64,000 nt of DNA from contig JAQGBZ010000170.1 of NCBI GenBank assembly GCA_034687125.1, positions 62,001 to 126,000 of the forward strand. Direction: 5' to 3'. Positions 1-14,700 of this stretch are shown here, one piece after another (the stretch's first letter is position 1; each line of letters opens with the position of its first letter). Below the pieces are notes generated by a model. The model was not told the origin of the DNA, ran no database searches, and saw nothing but the letters and a program-made list of their open reading frames with translations. This DNA comes from Neelides folsomi. Lineage: Eukaryota; Arthropoda; Collembola; Neelipleona; Neelidae. The position numbers and the translations under genes were made by a program.

Positions 1-2742
1 GTATTTATTTCAACGTTAAGTTGACATCAACCTAAAAAATACACAGTGCATAAGTAATATAATTAAAATATTTTCTTGTCATTAATATAGAAATTAAAAG
101 GTAAATGTATTGCACAGAGAAGTGACTATAATATAAATAGTCTAACAATAAGTATTGTAATACGGTAAAACAAACTATTAAACTATCTCTAATGATAATT
201 AAATAATTACAGATCAGACACTTATAAATTAAATTAACATTATTGCTTTAAGTGATTCAAACACATTTAATACTAACAATCAAAGTAATTATTTAACAAA
301 TTCGCTTTTTTTCATTCTTCTCTCGTTTAAATAAATACACGTTCATTTATGAGGGCTTGTTAGCTTAAAATACACTTTAAATACGGTAGGTAAATAAAGA
401 ACAGTTTGAAATGAAAACTGTTGTCGCATGTTATAGGAAAAGTAATTAGTCGAAAATGATTTTCTTGAGCCCTCTAAAATATCACTTGAAGTCGTTAATT
501 GAAAAAAGCAATTACAAATAATGTAAAATTTCACATTCATTCTCTCGTTGGTCATTTAATTAACTTTAACTATCATTTAAATATATTTAATAGGTGTAAA
601 AAGTAGAAAACTTTTTATACAAACTGAGGAAGACGTTTGATTTTGCTGTTTTTATAAATTGGCAAATTTAATAACAATTTTGCCTTAAAATAAGATTTTA
701 CATTAATTAACAATTAATTAACATTTATTGTTAACGTTTATTGTATTAAGTTAACATTTAATAAACATTTATAAAAAGGTTGTAGCACCTTTTGTCTTTT
801 AATGTTGTGATGTATTGGACAATGTCTCATTTTTAATAAGGACAATTACTCACTTATTAGTTTAATATTAGTTAGGATACAAGTTAGTTATAAAACAATC
901 AAGTTATTGTTTTTAAATAAATTACCAAAAACTGTTCATCATTAAGAAACAGACATTAGAATTTATATGTAAAATTAAGTAATGGACAATCTTAACATTT
1001 TAGGTTTATAATTATAATTAGGAATTACAATTACAATATTTACACAGATTGCACTCGACCGTGCATGGGCAAATGTGCGATGTGAAATTCAAATTAATTG
1101 TTTTCTATTAACTATGATACAATTATTAAACTTAATATTATATTTATGTAACAAGTATTTAAAATTATATTCTTAAAATTGAATTTAACTTCGTAATACA
1201 AAATTTAAGTATTTGGTATAAATAACATATATGGTATAACTATCATATCTTTTAGCCAATATCATAATGTGAACTATTAATTATAACAATAACAAAAACT
1301 AACAAAATACTTGAATTAACTTTAAATTACAAATTTAGTTAAAGTAAAATTTTAACAAAAACACTTCTTATATTTAGTAAATAACAATTAAAATCGTAAT
1401 TATGATAAAATAGTTTATTTCTTAAGTATCATAAGTTATAACGTATGAATTGAACGTTCTTGACTTAATGTTAATTAACATAATTAACTTTAGTTATTAA
1501 AAGCGAATTAAAAGAGATAATCTCCATCCTTAAAGGAAAGAAAACTCATCAAATGATTGTAATTGCAATTCACCTCAATTCAACAAAGAGGAAACAAAAT
1601 AATGAAATTTGTATATTTATACAAATTAATAACAGTAATTAAATCGTTGAAAGAATAATACTTAAAATCATCATGATAATAAATAAAGATAATCCAAATA
1701 ATTAAATATAACAAATCAATTAATAATGAATAAAAAGTCAATAAATTAATTTAAGATTAAATTAATATTTAAATTAAACAAATAACAAAAAAGTGGACAC
1801 AAACTAGAAAACTCGTTTTCTAAATCATGCGAATTAAAAGAATTTCTCAACAATAAAGACAAAATAATTAAAATAATCATAATAAAATTACGTATAATTC
1901 AATTGGTTTTTTAAACAATGTTAACTGAAGTTAACTCATACATTGAATGTTTCTTATATGTTTTATCACCTGACTAAATTACTCGAGCACTGATATTGTA
2001 AATATATCATTTCTTTGGATTCGATTCGTGAAAGCATTTTTAATGCTCCACATCAAAAGTACAAAATGCATCAATGTTAATATTACAATTAAAATAACTG
2101 CTATTAATATTAATGTTAATAATTTTAAAAATATCATTTTCTTGATAGAATTCGAATACTAATTGGAATAATTAACTATTTAATTATACTATATTTAATT
2201 ATACTGTATATACTTTAATGTTAGTATAAATAAAGAATTACAATTGAAGGTGTAAATGCTTTAAAAACATTACAATTATTTCAATGTATAATTCCATTCA
2301 CATCAAATGTGTGCAAATAAAAGCTTTTGAAAGATATTGGGTATATTATGTATGCATGTAAGGAATTAAATCTCAAATGAAAACATACTTAATATAAATG
2401 TGCAAAAGTGTAAACTTTAAAAATTAGTTAAATATTACCAAAATTACTTAATCATATTCATCTCTAGAATCTTCACTTTTAAATACTATTAACAAAAAGG
2501 CATAATTAAATTCTCATTCCTAACATACTTTCCCAGTTAAATATGTAAAAAAAATTAATTTGGAAATTAAAAGTTCAGTTATTGTTAAAATACACAACAG
2601 TTTTGATAAAAAGAACGACGCGAGTTGATTATAATTACTCAATTAATGTAAATTAATTAATTAAGGTTTTAAGTACTTTAAAACTTCACCGTCGTATAAA
2701 TTTAATGTTGGTCAATTGAGCACGAAGGATGGAATTATTTTT
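1..2742. other. AT-rich region downstream of fusilli
   Basis: Very AT-rich sequence of short A/T runs with no convincing coding exon on either strand. The part next to 2742 must include the 3' untranslated region of fusilli, which is transcribed leftwards. The short open frame at 343-555 is compositionally like the surrounding noncoding DNA and resembles no family I know. I see no tRNA, rRNA or recognisable transposon coding sequence here. Confidence 0.6.
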
Positions 2743-5700
2743 TTAAGCCATGAAGAGCCCCAACTCCATGTAGTTCTTTGTAGGAATGAGAGCCGGTCTT
2801 TGTTTGTCCGAAAGACTCCGTTCAATCATGAGCTCAGCTCTGAATCCATTTCCGTTCAGATCGCCGTTGAGGATTCGAAGTTCCGAACCGCCGTTCCCAA
2901 GATGGGCCATATGTTGACCCAAATGACCATTGTGATGATGGCCGTTATGGGGAGACAATGAACTTTTATTTCCAAGTCCAAGTGATCCAAGACAATCTTG
3001 TGGAATCTAAATTAAAGAAAAATTACATTAATTTCTTAAATTGTAGTTAATTTCTTAAATGAGGTTAATTTCTTAAATGAGGTTAATTTCGTAAAAATTA
3101 ATTAATTTCTTAATTACTGTCTAGTTTAGAAAAGCATTTGTTACTTTTTTGCCAAAATGCGCGAAATTTAGTGAGTTGACAACACAGAGACACATTTACA
3201 ACATCACTATAATACATCTTACTGTATCCTGCGCCTTTTGGCAAAAAGTTCAAAAGCGTTTCTAAAGTCAAAAGCATTAACATTTTTGTAAACTAGACAG
3301 TAATTAATTAATTGTTAATTATAATGTTAATTTAATTTTACCAGTGCCGGAGGTGGCGCTAATGAGACAGGTGTCGGAGTGCCATAATAAGTTGTCGGAC
3401 TGACCGGTGGTGAAGGATAGGGCCAGTAGAAGATCTGAGGATAAGCATAAGGACTGTGAGTTCCAGCCCCGCGTGGTCCAAGTGCTCCCAAGGCAGAAAT
3501 GAGCTGAGGACTTTGTCCATACGAATACGCTCCATAGGGATTACCGAGCAAAGTTCCACCTAAATCAAATAATAATTAGCTATTTCATTCTTAGTTAAAT
3601 TAAAGTTCAATATTATTAATTATAATTAAATTTAATAATTAAATACAAATACTATTTTAAAGTTTCATAAATGTGTATTTTTTCCAAAAATTAATTGACT
3701 ATGTACATAATAATTAATAACGCTTTGGGTTATATTTTTAAGTATGTAACATAGAATCATAATTAAACATAATCATTATTAAACTTAAATCATAATTAAA
3801 CATTAATCATAATTAAACATAAAAATCATGATTAAACATGAATCATAATGAAACGTTAATCATAATCAAACGTTAATTTAAACATAATATTTCAAAAAAT
3901 TAAATTTGTAAACTAAAAGACCATTTTTATCATTTTGGAAATTCCCAACAATGAAAAAATGATCGAATTTAAAAAAACACTTCAATTCCATTCGTTAATT
4001 CTCCAATGTGAGATTTCGCAAACCCATTTAAGAAAAATCCACCCAAATATGAATTAAAAAGGAAATCTAAAGTGAATAAGCAGCGAAGTATTTGATTAAT
4101 TTACACATAGTAGGAATTAATGAAATGAACAAAAAAGGATTGTCCCATCAACCACGAGATTTCCCTTCCCAAATACGCTCAACATACTTAAGAAATATAA
4201 ACCAAAACGTTTTAAATAGCCAATTAATATTAAACATGTGTAAGTTACGGGTAATATAGGCGAATTGTTACATGAAAAAATACATTGGTCAAAAAAGCAC
4301 ACAATAAATAAACTCTCAAATTAAACCAATTAATTAATTTGAATCAAATAATTAATTAAATTAATTATTAAATTGGTCTTTTTTCATGGCTTTGATATCC
4401 ATGATCTCTAAAATGCTTAAAGACAGACGAATTAAAATTTAATTGACACACAAATGCAAATAAATAGATATAAGCATAAAATTTTTACAAACTAAATAGT
4501 ATTAATTTTAAAAGACCTTTAAAAAGAAAACGAACCCCAATTAATTAAACCTCAATTAATTCGTAACAATTCACCACTAGCCGTAAATTACCAATGTACT
4601 AAAAAAAACTTAATTTAAAAGTATTTAGCATAGAGAAACGTCGGACTCACCCAAAAAGCGTGCCATCAATAAACACCAACACCCAACCAAGTCAAAGAGA
4701 AATAAAACAATAAATTTCGGAATAAAATTAGCCAACTCTCGGAATCCCAAATATAATTTAAAATGCAGAGAAGAGGAATCGCTAAAAAAATTTCACCACC
4801 GATGCATCGGTCCAAATCCCGACAGAAGAAAAACTTTGACCGATTCCAAAATGGGATTATTACAAATGATTTATATAGGCAACAGAAGTATACAAAATTC
4901 GCGTTTTCGGCCTCGAGCAGTAAAAGTCCAGAATACCTTTTAATTAGCTTTTTATAATAAATATGGCAATAAATGTAAAAGAGCCATTCCGCCTAGGCGC
5001 CTTCAATAAAGATAAATATAAAGATACTTAACGTAATTAAAATGCTCACAATCCCCTAATTATCTTAATTACAATGAGAGAAATCAAACGTTTGCCAAAT
5101 AGTAATTAAAAAGCAAAATCCAAAAATCAACCAAAATCCAAACTTCAATTCAAAATTGAATAAAATTCATTATTTAGTTAAATGGCAAGATTTCATATAA
5201 ATATGAAATGTTAAAAACATTTAAATTGTAAGTTAATATTAAAATTACGTATAAAGCAACAATTGATTGAGTTCTCTCAGTAAAAAAGAGAATAATTATA
5301 ATTAATGTATGAAATCATTAATTAAATTAATTTAACAATGTCAATTCCCAGCTTCTGATTCCAGCTTAATTATAAATACAAATTAATAAAAGAAAACTTT
5401 AACAGACATCACAAAAAACCAAGATCAGATTATGCAAGTAAAGATAAGTAAAGTAAATTCGAATGAAAAAAATAAAGCAATTGTGAAATTTTCATTTTCA
5501 CAAAATGTCAAACCTCCCAATTGAAGTAATTGATTGTTTAAACATTAAATCAAAATATTATTCATCATTTAACAACGATTGAGTGATTGGAATGGTTATT
5601 TTAATTATGTACACAATTATTCATTTTTTTCATCTTCTTTGATTAATTTCATTTTCTCATATTAAATATAAGAAAATTTAAGGCCACGAAATGAAATGTT

Positions 5701-8700
5701 TCAAAATCCATTATGTCGTATAATGTGTTTTAAACACTAATTCAATTATTTCATATTAATAATTAACTGATCAATTATAAAATTAATAATTATATTGGTT
5801 ATATGACATTTCACTTATTGCACACAAGTTGCACAGAGATAACTAAAATTAGAGAATGTGTAAATTGATAAATTGTAACATGAAACTACAATGTCAAATA
5901 AACTAACTATCTAAATTAACTACAATTTAGTAATTTAATATACTTTAATATAACGTTATTTGTAAGTATATTAGCTCCATTTTTATTATAAATTTTTATA
6001 AAAGTTAATAAAATTATAAAAGTTCATTGATTGTCAAAATTCTCAAGTTCTTAAAGGCCGACATTTAACTTTTTATATCAAACTTTATAAATCCAACACA
6101 ACCTCATTTAACTACAATATTTAATTATGAGTGGAACGAGTATACAATTTTTAAAGAGCAAATACAGTACTAGCATGTACTGTAATGATACTGTAATTAA
6201 ATATCTAGACATTAAAGGTAACATTAAGAGCTGTCTTTGAAAAATTGGAAAATTTTTTCAATTTCTTATTAAACTAAATAAAGCTACAATAGTTTTTCAT
6301 TTTAACATAAAAAACAGGATTGAATCGAAACTATTCGAAATTCAAAAACTAAACCTAAAATTATTAATAATGTAACATTTACATTTAAAAATGTTGATTG
6401 AGAAAATCCCTAATTTTAATAATTGATAAGTTTTAATAATAAGCTAATTAATTTAATTCTAATTAATTTAATATCTTATTCCTGTCTATTTGGTGTCGTG
6501 AGCCCAGAGCCTCTTAGCCGCCACCAAAGCAGGGTCAAATCCTGGGAACGCTTCTTCCCAACTCCGCTTTTGCGGCCCCATCAAATGTGGCGAAATCATC
6601 CCCCGCCCCAAAGGCCCCATCAACAAATTCTGATGCTGATGATGGTGATGCATCGGAATTTGAATATTATGGAACAAATGATGTTGTTGGGATAATAAAT
6701 GTCGATGAATCGATTCCTCCACCGATCCCATCGACCCCAATCCACTCAAATGATGATTATGCGGAAATCCTCCCAAAGTTGCCAAAATCCCTGGTGGGGT
6801 TCCCATAAGCCCTCCATGCGGCCCTGGCGGTGACCCAAGAAGACTTGATTGATTCATTGATTGGTAATGACCACTTTGATGGCGTTGGGGGGAGAAATGT
6901 GAAGGAAGGATTTGGAGGACATTTTGTGGGAGGAATTGAGGTCTCATGGAAGCTGCCAAAGCCAAGTGACCTCTTGACATTCCCCCTCCACCTGGGGAAG
7001 GGAAGGGAGGAGACGAAGGATGATTTGGGATGGTTTGTGATGGCGACGGAGGTGAGTACATACCCGGTGACAAAAGAGCTTTCTGCGGCGATGGCAATCC
7101 GCCGGTGAGGACAAGATTCATGTCGTCGCCGGAACACTGGAAAACTTCAATGTAACGCTGCTTCTTGAAACACATCATGTAATGGTGATGTTTCGTCTGG
7201 GCGGAATGGAAAGCACTTTGCTCAGAATTCATTTGGATGAATGCTTCGCCTGAAGGTTGCCCCTAATTAAAAATAATTTAATTTTAATAATTGACATATA
7301 ATTTAATTTAATCCATTTAGTTTTAATTATTGATAAATAAATACAGCTAATTAATTTAAATTTAAATTACTTGGGCATTGTAAACCATGTGTACTCCTTG
7401 ATAAACGATATTCTTGGCATGTTCACCGAGGAATTCGAGAATGTGTTCCACTTGAGCTTCATAAGGAAGCCCCCGAAGACGAATGCAGTCTTTTCTGGTT
7501 CCGGAAGTGATAATGTGTTGAGGCAAGATTGGGACGGCGACTTGAGGAACCGACGACACGGATGGAGCGATTGGCTGAGGGCTCACTAATGGAACTGGCT
7601 GAAGTTCTTTTGTTGTAGATTCCAAACACCGATTTAGTACCTTTAAGTAAATCAATCATTATTAAAGTTTATTAAACCAATTAAAATAAACCGATCATTA
7701 TTAAACCCATTAATAATCAAATTAATTAAATAAACACAAATACTACAACGTGCATTTGAAACGACATCTGTGAAATCGTTGATGTCAAAATGAAAATCAA
7801 CTTTCTCCAAAATGTTTAATTTTAATTATATGTTTTAATTATAATTTACCTGTTGGACTTCTGCCGTCGTGCTTCTAAAGAGTTCAATGTAGCGAGATCC
7901 AATACTCTGTTTGTGTTTGCTCAGAGCTTTTCCAGCGTCCTCTTCTTGGGCGAAGAGGACGAAAGCGTCGCCATTAGCACGACCATCGGGACGGCGAACG
8001 AACAAAACTCCTTCTTCTCCATCCAAAACTTCACATGGACTTTCTCCAGAATCAAAAAAGTCAAGCTGGAATTCAATAACAAAAATTAGTTTAAAATATT
8101 GCCGATTTAACTAATTTAAGTAATTTAATTGTCAGTTAACTAATTTAGCTGGCTTAGTTCGAAATTAATTATTAAAATTGAACTCACCACTTGTTTTGCA
8201 GAGCAATCATAGGGAAGTCCCCTCATTCGGACAATCACTTGACCACCTTTGGACAAAAATGCTTGTGCTTCGTTGTTGCACCCTGAAATAATAAAATCAT
8301 TTAATTTAAAATTCCTTTAATTAGTCCACTAATTACAGTTAAATTATTAATTAGGATAGATTAAATAATAACAAAAGAATTCAATGATCAAAATAACAAA
8401 ATGTTATCGAAATTCTAAAATAACTACATTCTGTTAAAAATTACGTAATTAGAAAAATATTATAAAACAGGTCCGATTAACAATTGACAATCAAATAAAT
8501 AAATTGGGTTAATACCTTAATACGCTTAATAAATTATAACTTGTTTAATTTAACCCAAATTAAAATAATTAGGACTTACATCTTATTATACAAAATCGAT
8601 TTCTTGAATACCCTCGCATTTTCTTAATTAGGAACCTTTACAACCAAACCCAACTGAACAAGGAAAGATGAAAATTGTAAAGTTGAATAAATAAACAAGA

Positions 8701-11700
8701 TCTGACAGTTGGAATCTTCCACTTAAATAATTGGGGATCAAAGTTTATAGCCTAAATAATTCACAAACTTCAAGAGCCCCTCAAATGATGAAAAACAGTT
8801 TCAGATTCAACTTTTACGTTTGGTAAATATTCAATTCAATGAATTACAAAAACTACCAAACTCTTCCGGGTCGACAAAACGTCCAAAAATCACTTTGGAA
8901 TGAACTTTAAAAAACTTAACTTGACTTCCAAACTGGATAAAAAACTTTAAGAGATTGAACAATAATTTTTAACAACTCGCAAGTTAATACTTAGCAAGTT
9001 AAAAAATGTTCCAATGAGAAGAATGTTTGATAAAACAAGCTGACTCGAACACTTTTATTACAAAATAAACAGAGTTACCATTCATAAACTATAAAGGCAA
9101 ACTCTATAATATACATATGAGACAAAAATGTATTTTAACATATAACGAATGTATTTTAACATACGGCGAATATTTAAATGCAACAGGAGAAATAAATTGC
9201 TTACTAAACTAAAAGAAGCATAAAAACAATTTTTAAGCTTCTAATGTTCAAAAACTCCTATCATTTAATGTTCTTTGACCAAAATAATAAAAATACAATA
9301 CATATTCATATACACAGTATATTGAACAAAAAAATATTCATAAACCTTATGTAATTTCCTATTAAAATAATGCCGTCACTAAATATGATTCACTTATATT
9401 CTTATATAGATTTGTATGTTAAGGTTTAAAGACAGAAGTTAATGTTTACAAATATAATTAGAGTCTTCTGTTTTCCACAACTAATCTGACTTGATCTTTA
9501 CAATACAATTACAATCTTCACTTTAACAGGACCCCTACAATCCAACTGAGTCTCAAACCTCTCCGGATAATTAACAAATACTTAATGATGACACAGTGAT
9601 TGAAATTGAGACCAAAATGGGGGTTCGACTAGTTAAATAAATGTTACGTCTCTTTTCTTGTCTCACTTCCTTCAACCTTTTTTTTGATATTCTTCAGCTT
9701 TTACTGCTCCTCAATAAAAATCCATTTAATGTGTCTCTAAATCTCAACTTGTATTGTCTTCATCTCCACTTTCTTGTTATTCTACTCTTCGAATCAAGTT
9801 GGATTTATAAAAAAATTGACCACAATTTATATCCAACAACTTCAACAATTCTTTTGACACTCGTTCCAACTCTCCTTAAACAATTAAGCTATACAGGTAG
9901 TGTCCTTACTAATGTAATTCTTCTAAATACAATATATTTATACAAGTCTACTAATGTAATTCTTTTAATTTTAATTGAAGCCTTTTAACTAAATGTAACT
10001 CTTCTATGTAATTCTTTTAACTAAATGTAAAAGTTCACTTTTGACCAAAAATATTATATTTCACCCCGTGTATAACAAGGCGGTTCAACAAGTGAGTCAG
10101 GAGTGATTTGGAGAAAGAGATTGTATTTTTAACGAGTCGATCCGTCTCTCCTCTGCAAATATCCCTTGAACAAACTTCAATATTTGCAATGTGGACGCTA
10201 ATAAAGAAAACTCCTCGTTTGAAAACTACTGGACTCGACGTATCAAAAACAAAGCTCCTACATCAATCACAAAAAAATCGTGTATGAACTCCTTAAACGC
10301 GGATTTCCTAATGGTCATCCAAATACAGTCCCAGAAAGAAACCAACTCATACACACAAAAATTATCTTCTTCTTATCAAACTCAAATTGATATAAAAATG
10401 ATATATGTATCTGCACATAGAAAAATATCATGTATAGGAAATTTGAGCTCAGAGAGATAGTCATAAAGTCATAATCATAATAGTACATACTGTATATGAG
10501 TGATATGAAATAAGTATTGTAGGTAGCCATATATTTCTTATTTAGTATACTTTTGTATTTATTCCTGTTCTATTAGGAGACGATAAATAGAGATAACCCT
10601 AGAGCTGAACTCACCTAAACTTTATACATTTGACATATGGGGATTTCTAAAGGGTCCCTTCAAACAACACGCAACAAGGAAAAACTTCACACATATCTCA
10701 CAAATTGTTTCTAAAATATCCTACTTACATATATTGAATGGAAATCATTCATTACTCATTTTCCCTTCAGGACTCTTCAAAGGAAAGCTATAATTAACAT
10801 TCTGAAGAATTGATCCATCATAAATAAGTTCATAAACTATAAAACTATACAAGATAAAATAATAAAAGTTTAGTAAATAATCATTAAACTAAGGCCATTA
10901 AATTTTAATTAATCTCATTAAAATATTTAAATAAATCCTATTTAAAATTAGTTTCACAAATGTCTATGAAGAATTTCAAATTAAATTCTTTCAAAAAAGT
11001 GTTTTTATTAAAATATTTTAATAAAATGAATGAAATCTCTATCCGCTCCCTTTACTCACAATAAGAAAAACATGAAAATGGCATTAATATAAATAAAAGT
11101 ATTAAACTCAAGATGTGTATTAAACACAATGCGATTTCTTTCATAGAGCATAGTTCCATTGTATATAAAAAAGAATGAGAAGCTTTATTAGAGCGTTTGT
11201 AAATAAATGTAAAATGAGTGAAACGGGAGTAAAAAGAGCTCAAGAGATAATGTGACGTGATTGAGAGTCATTGGGCAACAACTACGATAAATGCATTTAT
11301 ATTAACAGTGGCGGATCCAGCATTGTGCCACATGTACACTTTTCGAGCTATACACTAGATAAAATGAGATTTTTCTAAAAGTTTCTCAATTCTATTTTAA
11401 TTTCTACCTCCAAAAATTTTTCCGGAACCTAAAGGTCCCGGAATTTATTGTTCAGTTTTGATTTCAAGAAAGATTCTCCAAAAATTTTCTCGGGACAATG
11501 TCACTAAATTGGTTGTAATGTCTTGTTTTCTAAAAAAAATTGTCCCTCGTTAATGAATTTTCCCTTAATTTACAGCAAAATTTTCTCTGGACCTAAAGGC
11601 CCCGTTATCAAATTCTATCGTATACTGGTTTGTTTTCAAAAATATTTCTTAAATATTTAAAATTTTGCAAGAATTCATTCGCAAAACGTTAACTAAATTT

Positions 11701-14700
11701 CTGAAAAATTCAGTTTCAATGTCATGTAGGAATTTTAAACTAATACCATAATGTAATAATAATTGCATAAAAACACACTAGATAAAACGAAAAAATTATC
11801 TAATTCGGTGTATATATATAATGGGTTTTGATATTGATAAAAAATCCTGGATCCGCCACTGATTTATAATAATATGGACCAAATACAAATATACCGTATA
11901 CAAATATAACCATATGACTTTTGTACTTTCCACCATACCATACATAAGTGGTTGAACATTAAATTAACGATCCTTGTGAACCAACATCACTTTTTTTATC
12001 TTTAAAGATAAAATCCAAATATTATTTTACATACAAAATTATACCATATGTATCACATAAATACTACATACACCAAATCATACTAGGTATATATACTAAC
12101 TTACTATACTAGATTGTTCAATTCTAAAGAAATTGAAAGATATAATTTATAACAGAGTAATGAGCCAAATGAGTAAATGAAGATTTTAATAAATACATAC
12201 ATAAATATACTATCAGTATTTGGTAGAACTCCATATTATGCTGATATAAAATTTTCCATAAATATGTATAGAATATGTACTGTATATGGAACAAGTCCTC
12301 TTTGGTTTTTATCATTTGCTCGTGCCCCATATTCGACGAGACGAAGATAGCAAGGAGGTGGATGATAAGAACTTTACCTACTTTATATTCCAAATACTAA
12401 TAAAAACATTTGACACGGAGAGATATGAAGAGCCCAAAGGTAATAAAAAGCGTTTTAATTAAAAAACAAACACTCTTCTCGTTATTCTTAATTAACTTAA
12501 TGCTTAATTAAATAATGAATACCTATCATATACAGTCTGAGTACACATACATATGCAGTATGAGTACACTATAAATGGGAGCGATACAGTCTAAGAATCT
12601 TTAAATTAAAAATCCTCCTCCTTCCTGTTTATTCATCCATCCTATTTAGTAACTTACTTAAATTTACCAACTTGCAACTATTAAAAGGTTCTCAACGGTT
12701 TTCTCTTAAAAGTATGTTTAAAATTATGTTAAGTAGGAAGTAAAGGAAATTGAATTACCTCCAGCGACATTAATAAAATCTTCTCCAGATGCTTTGTACA
12801 CTTCAATGTACCTCGTGGCAATGTGGTGTTTGTGCCTTTTTAAGGCCATATCACGATGCTCTTGACTTTCAAACCGAACAAGGGCTTCTCCATTCCGTCT
12901 CCCTTGAGGACTCAAACAGAGGGCAACTCCGCCCCTACAAGAATTACAAGAAAAAACATTAGAATATTAAACCCATTATTATCATTAAGACTCTTACTTA
13001 ATGTTAGATTCTAGAGCTTTTTCATCATATAAGTATATGTATGGTGTTAATGTTGGTTAAATAGTCTTGTCATAAATTCCTTACTTTGAGATGTTGAGAC
13101 CCCGAAAGAACTTTGCAATGTCTTGATCCGATGATTGCCAGGGAAGCCCACGGGCTCGGACAACACAATTGTTATCAACTTCTTCGTTCTTAGAACTATA
13201 CAAAAACATCATAATAAGTATTATATAAACATTATATAATCATTATAAGTAACTTTGCTCTATCATTAAGCCAAACTTAAGATTTTTACTGAATCTTTTG
13301 ATTCCATAAAAATATGGCGAGTTCAAGCAATTTAAAATATCCTTTAGACTTTATTCATCATATAATATTACAGTAACATCATACACCATACATCATAATT
13401 CTTACATTAGTACTTATATTCTTGTAAAGAATTCCTAGTTAATAATGATACAGTACTACTCAGGTAAGTACAGGTAAGTATTAGTCCGTGGAAAGTGTCT
13501 AAAATCCTTCATGAATCGTGGTAACTGGAAGCGATTATTAAGAAACCTACCAAGATTCCCTCCATTCTTTTTAACTATTATTAAGCTCACACGAGAGTGA
13601 AGAATGCCCAACAAGAGAAAAACCAAGAGATTTAATATAAAACCATATAACGTCTGTACTCTCTATACCCTTCATTATTTTATTATATCCATACTCTCTA
13701 TTCTCAAAAAGTAAAAAGTATCCATATAATATACAGTACAGATATACCATATATACTTAAATATCTATATTCCTCCATACTGTATGGACCATAGACCTCA
13801 AAAGTACGTGGTCAATTTATTGTTAGCAAAATATTATGAATCTCATTCTTCTTTCAACCATTGACTCTTGAGCTGAAGATTCTTCTCGCATAGCCAACTT
13901 CCCATTCCTCAATTTGAAGTTGTGTAAAAAGCAGAGAGAATCCTTTTTTTGCATCTCCACCAACTGGAGAAGCAAATAAAAGGAGAGTGGGAGTCAAGAA
14001 AATATTTTCCCACACGAACTCACATTCAACTTACATTACATGTAAATACATACATATCTGTACATACATAATATATACTACATACATACTATATATGTAG
14101 TATATCTAATATAATCATCATCCCTCCCAATCTCCCCAACTCTGCAAGGTGTGCAAGGTGTGGATAAATTCCTCCATTGGGGGACGGGGGTCAGAGATTT
14201 AATGAGAGAGACTGGGAACAAGTTCCGTGAAAAGCCGTCAACTCGGCTCTGGCTCCTCATACATTCAATGTACATCCAAAAGTACATCCCAATGTAAGTA
14301 CACCCAATGTACATAAAGTGAGTACATCCATGAGTCTACATGAGCAAAGTTGCGGTCGTGGCAAAAAAAAATAATCAGACCTCTTTCGATGCATCTCTCT
14401 ATTCCTTGAATCTCCCTCAGGGGGATTGGAAAGATTAATGGAATTTTTCTCAATACCTCCAGGGCCGCAATATTCTCAAACATATTCCATGACTCATTTT
14501 ATCTTAAAAGTCTTATATGTCTTATACATAAGTCTTGCAAGTCTTATAGGTCTTATAAGGAGCTTTAAAGATCCTATGTGCAGACAAATATCCAGACTTG
14601 TTACATGTATTTATTACACCATACATTGTAAGAAATGTAACGATGGTCATATACATAATATATACATGTATACTCATATGTATTATATTTAGCATAGTCC

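Noticed and set aside
6423-7137. ORFs in other frames across the fusilli RRM3 exon
   Set aside because: Shadows of the GC-richer fusilli coding exon; only the minus-strand frame continues RRM3.
9641-9988. 115-codon plus-strand ORF
   Set aside because: Leu/Ile/Asn-rich product typical of AT-rich noncoding DNA, no family resemblance, inside a fusilli intron.
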